Origin: an uncultured Christensenella sp.
GTDB taxonomy: Bacteria; Bacillota; Clostridia; Christensenellales; Borkfalkiaceae
DNA: 38,944 bases
NCBI GenBank assembly: GCA_949878495.1
Contig: CATLAR010000006.1
Location: 1 to 38,944, forward strand
Direction of reading: 5' to 3'
Shown: positions 27,540-34,976 of the stretch, one piece after another
Layout: the number at the start of each line of letters is the position of its first letter
Position numbering within the stretch: the first letter of the stretch is position 1
Notes under the pieces: model-generated
What the model was told of the DNA's origin: nothing
The model's database searches: none
What the model saw: only the letters and a program-made list of their open reading frames with translations
Made by a program: the position numbers and the translations under genes

Positions 27540-28946
27540 GTGAGATCTATGGATGAAAAAAACAGAATTATAGACGAGATTTGCGGCAACGAAGCCGCGA
27601 AAAAAGGTCTTGCAAAGCGGCGTGAAGAAGCGCTTTCGCTGTACGCGGCAGAGCGTTACGCCGAAGCCGTGAAAATCTGGCTAGAGGTGTGCGACGGAGA
27701 TGCCGAGTCACTGTATATGCTGGGGTTATGCTATAACCGCGGGCAGGGTGTGGGAAACCTTTCCCAAGAGGAAAGAAGCGCCGCGGCAAGCGGTTATTTC
27801 CTAAAAGCCGCCGAGCTCGGACATGCGGGCGCGCAGTGTTTCGCCGCGCTCTGCTATAACTTCGGCTCGGGCGTTGAAAAGGACGACGGAAAGATGATCT
27901 ATTGGTTTAAAAAGTCCGCCGAACAAAACAACGCGCAGGCAATGAACAATCTCGGGTATTTCTGCGAGAACGGGATAGGTTGCGACGATCCCGACCGCCG
28001 CTACGAAGAGGCGTTCGAATGGTACCGCAAGTCGGCGGCGCTCGGTAATCCCACGGGGCAACTCAACGTAGGTATTTGTTACGCAGAGGGCAACGGCGTT
28101 GAAGCGGACGAAGAAGCGGCGTTCGCATATTATTCTCTCGCCGCGGAAAGCGGGCTTGCCGAAGCTCAGTTCAGGCTCGGCGAATGCTACGACGACGGTA
28201 TGGGCGTTGCGGCGAACCCGACAGAGGCTTTCAATTATTACAAAAAAGCCGCCAAACAGAACCACGCCAAGGCGCAATGCTACGTAGGTTATTGTTATCA
28301 GTACGGCGAAGGCGTGCCGTGTAATTTAAACGAGGCGGTGAGCTGGTACGAGCGATCCGCGGCTAACGATTATTTTCAGGCGTATTGCAACCTCGGCTGT
28401 TGTTACGAGGATGGAGAAGGCGTTCGTCGGGATATGAAAACGGCGATAGCTATGTACGAAAAGGGCGCGGAGCTTGGAAGCGTGATGGCGAATTACAATC
28501 TCGGCAACGTTTACGCGTTCGGTAAAGGCGTGAAAAAGGATAACGACCTCGCCGTAGAGTACTACCGCCGCGCCGCCGAAGACGGCTTGGCGGAAGCGCA
28601 GTATAATCTTGCTCAGCATCTTTACAAGGGCTTGGGTGTGGAGCAGAGCGACGAAGAAGCGGCGTATTGGTTTTTGCAGGCGGCGAAGGCAGGCGACGCG
28701 GACGCTCAGTACAAAATAGCCAGCTTTTATATGGAAGGAACGGGCGTGGAAGAGGACCCGAGAGAGGCGTTCGGCTGGTTCTACAAGTCGGCAATGCAGG
28801 GCGACGGGGACGCGCAGTACGCTCTGGGCTATTTTTACGAGGACGGAATAGGCGTGGAACGTGATATCGAAGAGGCGCGCGAGTGGTACGAAAGGTCGGC
28901 GGCGCAGGGCAATAGGCTGGCTAAAAAGGCGCTTAAAAAACTTTAA
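27540..28946 (+). CDS. Sel1-repeat (SLR/TPR-like) protein, about 11 repeats
   Basis: Repeated ~36-aa units such as 'AEAQFRLGECYDDGMGVAANPTEAFNYYKKAAKQNH'. Confidence 0.92.
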   Translation: MRSMDEKNRIIDEICGNEAAKKGLAKRREEALSLYAAERYAEAVKIWLEVCDGDAESLYMLGLCYNRGQGVGNLSQEERSAAASGYFLKAAELGHAGAQCFAALCYNFGSGVEKDDGKMIYWFKKSAEQNNAQAMNNLGYFCENGIGCDDPDRRYEEAFEWYRKSAALGNPTGQLNVGICYAEGNGVEADEEAAFAYYSLAAESGLAEAQFRLGECYDDGMGVAANPTEAFNYYKKAAKQNHAKAQCYVGYCYQYGEGVPCNLNEAVSWYERSAANDYFQAYCNLGCCYEDGEGVRRDMKTAIAMYEKGAELGSVMANYNLGNVYAFGKGVKKDNDLAVEYYRRAAEDGLAEAQYNLAQHLYKGLGVEQSDEEAAYWFLQAAKAGDADAQYKIASFYMEGTGVEEDPREAFGWFYKSAMQGDGDAQYALGYFYEDGIGVERDIEEAREWYERSAAQGNRLAKKALKKL

Positions 28947-28948
28947 TA

Positions 28949-30457
28949 ATGGATAAAGATAATCTTATTGACGAAATAATCGGCGCGTTCGGAAAGGAAG
29001 GCGCCGACGGGGAAAGCGAGCAGGGCGATATTTACCAACGCGCGAGCGAGTTGTACGAGAAAGGCGAGTACGAGGCGGAAGCGAAACTCTGGTACGAAGC
29101 GGCGAAGCAGGGCGACGCGCATGCGCAATACTGTATCGGGGCGTGTTATCTCGAAGGTTCGGGCGTTGAGTACGACGCGGAAGCCGCCGTTGGATGGCTG
29201 AAAAAATCGGCGGAACAGGGCAACTCCCGCGCGCTGTTTTGTCTGGGGAAATGTTACGAGCTCGGCGAGGGCGTCGAACAGGACTATGCCGCCGCGTTGG
29301 GTTATTACGAGCGTGCGGCGGAAGGCGGGGACGAGGACGCGTTTTATGCGATAGGTCTGCTATATGCCGAGGGCAAAGGCGTTGAAGAGGACCATAAAGC
29401 GGCGGCTTATCAGTTTGAAAAAGCCGCTAATCTCGGGCATACGCACGCAAAATATCTGCTTGGCGAATGCTATATAGACGGCGACGGTACGGAACTGAAC
29501 GAGGCTGAGGCGATACGCCTTTTCAAAGAGGCTTCGGAAGACGGTTGCACTCCCGCGCGGTTCAGGTTGGGCGATTGTTATCTCAACGGCATAGGCGTGG
29601 AAAAGGACGCGGCGCGCGCCGTCGAATATTACCGGTTGGCGGTTGAGCGCCGGTTTGCTCCCGCCGAGTACGCTCTGGCGAAACTTTACGACGCGGGCGA
29701 ACGCGTAGACCGCGATTACGGCGAGGCGGCCAGGCTGTTCAGGCTTTCCGCCGAACACGGTTTCGTCGACGCGCAGAACGAATACGGTTGGTGTCTTTTG
29801 GTCGGTAAGGGCGTTAAGAAGGACGTTTACGAGGCGGCTAAGAATTTTCGGCGCGCCGCAGAGCAAGGGTGCGTCCGCGCGCAATACAACCTCGGCAAGT
29901 GTTACGAAGAGGGCGTAGGCGTTATATCCGACCTTGAAAAAGCCTATAATTGGTATCTGAAAGCCGCGGAGGGCGGCGACGACAGGGCGCAACTTTCCGT
30001 CGGATGGTGTTATCAGGCGGGTAACGGCGTTAAATTCAACGGCGTGGAAGCGTTCAAATGGCTTTACAAGTCGGCGGTGCAGGGAAACTCTCAGGCGGCA
30101 AGCGACGTCGGCTACTGCTACGCCAAAGGCATAGGCGTTAAAAGGAACGCGAAAAAGGCTTTTGAATACTATATGCAGGCGGCTGAAGCGGGCGGAAAGA
30201 TGGGCGCGTATAACGTCGGCTGTTGTTACCGCAGCGGCTCGGGCGTTAAAAAGGACAAGTTAAAAGCCGCGGAGTGGTACGAAAAGGCGGCGAGCGCGGG
30301 GGATACCGACGCTATGTTAATGCTCGGGAAAATGTACGAGCGCGGCGAAGTCGGCAAAGATTTAGACAAGGCGCGCTATTGGTACAAACTTGCGCTGGAC
30401 GGCGGCGCGGAGATTGCGGAATATATTTTAAACAAGAAAAAATTCAGGAAAGTATGA
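28949..30457 (+). CDS. Sel1-repeat protein, about 12 repeats, tandem paralog of the preceding gene
   Basis: Repeated units such as 'SRALFCLGKCYELGEGVEQDYAAALGYYERAAEGGD'. N-terminus 'MDKDNLIDEIIG' resembles the upstream gene's 'MDEKNRIIDEICG'. Confidence 0.92.
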   Translation: MDKDNLIDEIIGAFGKEGADGESEQGDIYQRASELYEKGEYEAEAKLWYEAAKQGDAHAQYCIGACYLEGSGVEYDAEAAVGWLKKSAEQGNSRALFCLGKCYELGEGVEQDYAAALGYYERAAEGGDEDAFYAIGLLYAEGKGVEEDHKAAAYQFEKAANLGHTHAKYLLGECYIDGDGTELNEAEAIRLFKEASEDGCTPARFRLGDCYLNGIGVEKDAARAVEYYRLAVERRFAPAEYALAKLYDAGERVDRDYGEAARLFRLSAEHGFVDAQNEYGWCLLVGKGVKKDVYEAAKNFRRAAEQGCVRAQYNLGKCYEEGVGVISDLEKAYNWYLKAAEGGDDRAQLSVGWCYQAGNGVKFNGVEAFKWLYKSAVQGNSQAASDVGYCYAKGIGVKRNAKKAFEYYMQAAEAGGKMGAYNVGCCYRSGSGVKKDKLKAAEWYEKAASAGDTDAMLMLGKMYERGEVGKDLDKARYWYKLALDGGAEIAEYILNKKKFRKV

Positions 30458-31368
30458 TAAAAGACTTACAGCAAAAAATACTCGAACTTAAAAAACAGAA
30501 CGACGTTTGCATACTCGCGCATAGCTATACGACCGCGGATATATGCGAAATAGCCGATTTTACGGGCGACAGCTACGCGCTTTCGATAAGGGCGAAAACG
30601 GCGCCGCAGAGCACCGTTGTAATGTGCGGCGTGCGGTTTATGGCTGAAACGGTTAAAATGCTTGCGCCCGAAAAGAAGGTCGTGCTTGCCAATCCGCAGG
30701 CGGGGTGTCCTATGGCGGAACAGTTTTCCCCCGCATATATAGCGCAGATAAAGGCTGCGCACCCCCATTACGCGGTAGTTGCTTACGTCAATACGACCGC
30801 AGAACTTAAAACGCTTGCCGACGTTTGCGTAACGTCGTCTTCAGCGGTCAAGATCTGCCGCGCCCTGCCCGAAAAGAATATACTGTTTATTCCCGATATC
30901 AACCTCGGTTCGTACGTTAAATCTCAGGTTCCCGAAAAGAATTTCAAAATGCTCGAAGGCGGCTGTCCCGTCCACGCGAAGATAACCCGCGGCGACGTGC
31001 TCAGCGCCAAAAAAGCGCACCCCGCCGCGCTGTTTCTGGTTCACCCCGAATGCCGTCCCGAAGTCGTCGAACTTGCCGATTACGTCGGTTCGACATCGGG
31101 TATTATGGACTTTGCGGAAAAATCGTCCGCGCGCGAGTTTATTATCGGCACGGAAAACGCCATCGTCTGCCACCTTAATTACAGGTGTCCCGACAAGCGT
31201 TTTTATCCCCTTTCAAAGGAACTTTTGTGCCGCGATATGAAGATAGTCAGCCTTCACGACGTTTACGCCGCAGTCGCGGGAACGGGCGGCGAGGTTATCC
31301 GAATGGACGAGAGCGTGCGCGCAAAAGCCGTAAAGAGCATTGAAAGAATGATAGAGTTGGGCGGTTGA
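30454..31368 (+). CDS. nadA: Quinolinate synthase A
   Basis: 'ILAHSYTTADICEIADFTGDSYALS', 'VVMCGVRFMAETVKMLAPEKKVVLANPQAGCPMAE', 'FIPDINLGSYV', 'LFLVHPECRPEVVELADYVGSTSGI', 'LLCRDMKIVSLHDVY'. ATG at 30454; the ORF-track start at 30274 is inside the preceding gene. Confidence 0.93.
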   Translation: MIKDLQQKILELKKQNDVCILAHSYTTADICEIADFTGDSYALSIRAKTAPQSTVVMCGVRFMAETVKMLAPEKKVVLANPQAGCPMAEQFSPAYIAQIKAAHPHYAVVAYVNTTAELKTLADVCVTSSSAVKICRALPEKNILFIPDINLGSYVKSQVPEKNFKMLEGGCPVHAKITRGDVLSAKKAHPAALFLVHPECRPEVVELADYVGSTSGIMDFAEKSSAREFIIGTENAIVCHLNYRCPDKRFYPLSKELLCRDMKIVSLHDVYAAVAGTGGEVIRMDESVRAKAVKSIERMIELGG

Positions 31369-31377
31369 GGTATTGAT

Positions 31378-31767
31378 ATGATGATAACGACGAAGGGCAG
31401 AAACGCTCTTAAAATTATGATTGATCTGGCGCAGCATTACGGCGATGGCTACGTTTCGCTTGCCGACGTTGCCGAACGCCAGAAAGAATCGGTCAAGTAC
31501 CTTGAAAGCACCGCCGCGCAGTTATCGGCGGCGGGTCTGGTAGTCAGCGCAAGGGGCAAAAGCGGCGGTTATAAACTTTCCCGCGCGCCCGAAGACTATA
31601 CCGCCGCGGAAATTTTGTTGAGCGGCGAAGGCTCGCTCGCACCCGTAAGCTGTCTGGTAAGCGGCTGCGAAAATTCAGATAAATGTATGACTTTGCCTCT
31701 CTTTAAGGAGCTTGACGAAGTAATTATGAATTTCTTAGGCGGCAAAACGCTCAAAGACCTCATTTAA
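31378..31767 (+). CDS. Rrf2 family (IscR-like) transcriptional regulator
   Basis: 'MITTKGRNALKIMIDLAQHYGDGYVSLADVAERQKESVKYLESTAAQLSAAGLVVSARGKSGGYKLSRAP', with putative cluster-ligand cysteines 'SCLVSGCENSDKC'. Confidence 0.92.
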   Translation: MMITTKGRNALKIMIDLAQHYGDGYVSLADVAERQKESVKYLESTAAQLSAAGLVVSARGKSGGYKLSRAPEDYTAAEILLSGEGSLAPVSCLVSGCENSDKCMTLPLFKELDEVIMNFLGGKTLKDLI

Positions 31768-31828
31768 GTTCACAAAAACAGGCTTCTATTCTGCACCGTA
31801 ATTTTTTAATAATTTTAAAAATGCGTTT

Positions 31829-31853
31829 AATTCCTATTGACAAAGTAGGAATT
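31829..31853. promoter_or_regulatory. Putative Rrf2/IscR-type operator overlapping the -35 box
   Basis: AATTCCTA (31829-31836) N9 TAGGAATT (31846-31853), perfect 8-bp inverted repeat. Extra half-site TAGGAATT at 31884-31891. Confidence 0.7.
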
Positions 31854-31865
31854 TATTTATATAAT
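31837..31865 (+). promoter_or_regulatory. Consensus sigma-70-type promoter for cysteine desulfurase/scaffold genes
   Basis: TTGACA (31837-31842) - 17 bp - TATAAT (31860-31865). Confidence 0.85.
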
Positions 31866-31894
31866 TAAATCATACTAACCGAGTAGGAATTAAA

Positions 31895-33085
31895 ATGAAA
31901 ACAGTTTACGTTGACAACGCGGCGACGACCGCAATGAGCGACAGGGCGATAGAGGCGATGACGCCCTATTTAAAGGGTGTATACGGCAACCCGTCGTCGT
32001 TGCATTCCGTCGGACAAACCGCAAAGGAAGCGCTCGACAGCGCTCGCGCGAGGATTGCAAAATGCATTAACTGCGAACCGCGCGAAATTTATTTTACTTC
32101 GGGCGGGAGCGAGGCGGACAACCAGGCTATTCGCTCTGCGGCGGCAAACGGCGCAAGAAAGGGCAAAAAACATATAATAACTACCGTTTTCGAGCATCAC
32201 GCCGTGCTTCACCCCCTCAAAAAACTCGAAAAAGAGGGCTTTGAAGTAACTTATCTCGACGTTCATTCAAACGGGCTTATCACCGCGGAAGAAGTCGCGG
32301 CGGCTATTCGCCCGGACACCGCGCTCGTTACGGTTATGTTTGCAAACAACGAAATAGGCACTATCCAGCCTATCGCCGAGATCGGCAAAATCTGCCGCGA
32401 AAGGGGCGTGATTTTTCACACCGACGCGGTGCAGGCGGTAGGGCACGTGCCCGTGGACTGCGCTGCGCTTAAAGTCGATATGCTTTCGCTTTCGGCGCAT
32501 AAATTCCACGGGGCAAAGGGCGTGGGTGCGCTTTACGTAAGGCGGGGCGTGCCGTTGCAGACCTTCGTGGAGGGCGGCGCACAGGAGCGCGGAAAACGCG
32601 CGGGTACGGAAAACCTTGCGGGTATAGCTTCTATGGCGGCGGCGCTTGAGGAAGCGTGCGAGAAAATGCAAGCCGTTTCGGCTAAGGAGCGCGAATTGCG
32701 GGACAGGCTCATCGACGGGCTTTTAAAGATACCGCATTCCAGACTCAACGGCGACCGTGAAAGCAGACTGCCGTCTAACGTAAATATGTGTTTCGAGGGG
32801 ATAGAGGGCGAAAGTCTTTTGCTACTCCTTGATGCAAAGGGTATTTGCGCGTCGTCTGGTTCGGCGTGCACGTCGGGCTCGCTCGACCCGTCGCACGTTC
32901 TGCTTGCGCTCGGGCTTCCGCACGAGGTGGCGCACGGGTCGCTCAGACTCAGCCTTTCGTCGGAGAATACTCGGGAGGACGTGGAAATCATATTGAGAGA
33001 AGTGCCGAAAGTAGTGGAGTATCTGCGCGGGATTTCGCCCGTGTGGGAGAAACTTGAAAAGGGCGAAGCGCCGCATTTGATATAA
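31895..33085 (+). CDS. Cysteine desulfurase (NifS/IscS family)
   Basis: '[34 protein letters not shown]', PLP-Lys '[22 protein letters not shown]', '[10 protein letters not shown]', catalytic Cys loop '[18 protein letters not shown]'. Confidence 0.95.
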   Translation: MKTVYVDNAATTAMSDRAIEAMTPYLKGVYGNPSSLHSVGQTAKEALDSARARIAKCINCEPREIYFTSGGSEADNQAIRSAAANGARKGKKHIITTVFEHHAVLHPLKKLEKEGFEVTYLDVHSNGLITAEEVAAAIRPDTALVTVMFANNEIGTIQPIAEIGKICRERGVIFHTDAVQAVGHVPVDCAALKVDMLSLSAHKFHGAKGVGALYVRRGVPLQTFVEGGAQERGKRAGTENLAGIASMAAALEEACEKMQAVSAKERELRDRLIDGLLKIPHSRLNGDRESRLPSNVNMCFEGIEGESLLLLLDAKGICASSGSACTSGSLDPSHVLLALGLPHEVAHGSLRLSLSSENTREDVEIILREVPKVVEYLRGISPVWEKLEKGEAPHLI

Positions 33086-33125
33086 CGCGGCTTTAAAATG
33101 CGCAGATAATATACAGGAGTTAATT

Positions 33126-33566
33126 ATGGCTTTATACAGCGAAAAAGTAATGGACCATTTCACTAACCCGCGCAACGTGGGTAAAATAGAGAACGCGGAC
33201 GGCGTTGGCGAAGTAGGTAACGCAAAATGCGGGGATATAATGAAAATATATCTCAAAATCGAAAACGGCATTATCGCCGACGTGAAGTTCAACACGTTCG
33301 GCTGCGGCAGCGCGATAGCTTCGTCGTCGATGGCGACCGAGCTTATCAAAGGCAAGCCTATCGAAGAGGCGCTTGCGCTTACGAATAAAGCCGTTGCCGA
33401 GGCTTTGGACGGGCTTCCCGCGCATAAAATGCATTGCTCGGTGCTTGCGGAAGAGGCTATACGGGCGGCGATTAAGGATTATTACGACAAAAACGGTATA
33501 TCTTACGACAAGTCCGAGTTCCCCGAGCCGCACGACGAGGACGAGCATTTCGCCGAAGAAGATTGA
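33126..33566 (+). CDS. Fe-S cluster assembly scaffold (IscU/NifU N-domain family)
   Basis: 'MDHFTNPRNVGKIENADGVGEVGNAKCGDIMKIYLKIENGIIADVKFNTFGCGSAIASSSMATELIKGK...HKMHCSVLAEEAI' with the three scaffold Cys. Confidence 0.94.
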   Translation: MALYSEKVMDHFTNPRNVGKIENADGVGEVGNAKCGDIMKIYLKIENGIIADVKFNTFGCGSAIASSSMATELIKGKPIEEALALTNKAVAEALDGLPAHKMHCSVLAEEAIRAAIKDYYDKNGISYDKSEFPEPHDEDEHFAEED

Positions 33567-33606
33567 CGGGGTTGAATCCGCGTTAAGAAAATTTGGTTTA
33601 AAAAGG

Positions 33607-33635
33607 TTGAATTTTCACGAAACGTGGGATATAAT
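33607..33635 (+). promoter_or_regulatory. Sigma-70-type promoter placing the TSS at or next to the ATG of the glycosyltransferase gene
   Basis: TTGAAT (33607-33612) - 17 bp - TATAAT (33630-33635); ATG 33643. Confidence 0.7.
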
Positions 33636-33642
33636 ATAACAA

Positions 33643-34812
33643 ATGTATAAACCGAGAGTAATCTTCCCTATGACGGAAGCGGGGCTTGGGCACGTCGTGC
33701 CTATGGAAGGTATCGCCGACGAATTTGAAAAAATGTACGGCGATAAAGTCGAATGCGTGCGTTCGCAATTCTTTACCGAAGGCGGCGACCCCAAGCTGAT
33801 CGAATTTGAAAATAGACTTAAAAACGAAGTCGTAAAACACAATAAAAGTTTTATTTACGGCTTTTTCGCTACGTTCAATATGGAGTTCTGGCGCATACAT
33901 CTTTCCACCTGGGCGACTATGACTTTCCTTGCGTTCGGTTCGCGCAAGCGCGGGATTCGGCATATGGACGAGTTAAGACCCGATTTGGTAATAAGCACGC
34001 ATTGGGCGCCCAATTATTACGCCGTCAAATGTAAGAGTAAACCGCTTACGGCTATGTATTGCACCGACGCGCGCGTCAATCCGCTGTTCAGTTATAAATG
34101 CGATTTGGTTCTCGTTTCGAATACGGTGGGTTATAACGACGCCCGCAGGCGGCACCCGATAAGGTTTAACGACAAAAATTTCAGGCGCGTGCCGTTCATT
34201 ATTAAGGACGCGGCGTTCAAGATCGATACAGACAAGGTAAAGGCGCGCGAAAAGCTCGGTTTCGATACGGATAGGTTTACCGTGGTGGTCGCCGAAGGCG
34301 GTTACGGTATAGGTAAAATGGAAGAGATAGTCAAAATCGTGCTCGAACGCGATTTGCCCGTGACGCTCGTCGCCGTATGCGGCAGGAACGAGGAACTCTA
34401 TAAAAAGTTTCTGAAGCTGGAGAGCAAAGGGCGGACGGATTTCAGACCTATGGGGCTGATTGACAATATGTTCGACGTGCTGGTAACTGCGGACGTTTTT
34501 TGCGGCAAGAGCGGGAGTATGATGCTCGAGCCCTGCTTTTTCGGAATCCCCGCGATAATAACCAAGTATGCGACGGAAATCGAACAGTATATCGGAGAAT
34601 ATTACATCAAACACGTCGGCAGCGCAATTAAGATTTTCAATCCCCAAAAAGTGGTTGATAAAATTGAAGAGTTTATGGCGCGTCCCGAACTTCTACAGCC
34701 GTTAAAGGCGGCGGCGGAAGCTCAGCACGGCAATTACGGCGCGGCGGACAGCGCAAAATGTATTTTTGAAATGCTCTGCCAGAAATACCCGCATTTAAAA
34801 GAAAACTCATAA
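33643..34812 (+). CDS. GT28/MGDG-synthase-like (UgtP-type) glycosyltransferase
   Basis: N-terminal 'VIFPMTEAGLGHVVPMEGIADEF', 'RPDLVISTHWAPNYYAVK', C-terminal 'DVLVTADVFCGKSGSMMLEPCFFGIPAIITKY'. Confidence 0.75.
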   Translation: MYKPRVIFPMTEAGLGHVVPMEGIADEFEKMYGDKVECVRSQFFTEGGDPKLIEFENRLKNEVVKHNKSFIYGFFATFNMEFWRIHLSTWATMTFLAFGSRKRGIRHMDELRPDLVISTHWAPNYYAVKCKSKPLTAMYCTDARVNPLFSYKCDLVLVSNTVGYNDARRRHPIRFNDKNFRRVPFIIKDAAFKIDTDKVKAREKLGFDTDRFTVVVAEGGYGIGKMEEIVKIVLERDLPVTLVAVCGRNEELYKKFLKLESKGRTDFRPMGLIDNMFDVLVTADVFCGKSGSMMLEPCFFGIPAIITKYATEIEQYIGEYYIKHVGSAIKIFNPQKVVDKIEEFMARPELLQPLKAAAEAQHGNYGAADSAKCIFEMLCQKYPHLKENS

Positions 34813-34823
34813 GCAAGATTAAT

Positions 34824-34862
34824 AAAAAATCACCCCCGACATTGAGTCTGGGTGATTTTTTT
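34824..34862. terminator. Rho-independent terminator
   Basis: AAAAAATCACCC ... GGGTGATTTTTT. Confidence 0.88.
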
Positions 34863-34911
34863 AATTGGCAAATAATTTTATCTTTTGTCCGTTGGGGAAA
34901 TTACACGAAAG

Positions 34912-34938
34912 AACGCCATTGGGGCGTTTTCTTTTTTA
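34912..34938 (+). terminator. Second hairpin terminator-like element
   Basis: AACGCC attg GGGCGTT followed by TTCTTTTTT. Confidence 0.65.
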
Positions 34939-34976
34939 TAGCGCATAAACGGGGACAAGTTTGAATATTTTATCGT

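Noticed and set aside
30274-30453. N-terminal extension of the nadA ORF
   Set aside because: Overlaps the Sel1 gene in another frame; NadA homology begins at Met 30454.
27540-30457. Regular periodicity at about 108 bp as a DNA repeat array
   Set aside because: Explained by ~36-aa Sel1 protein repeats within coding sequence.
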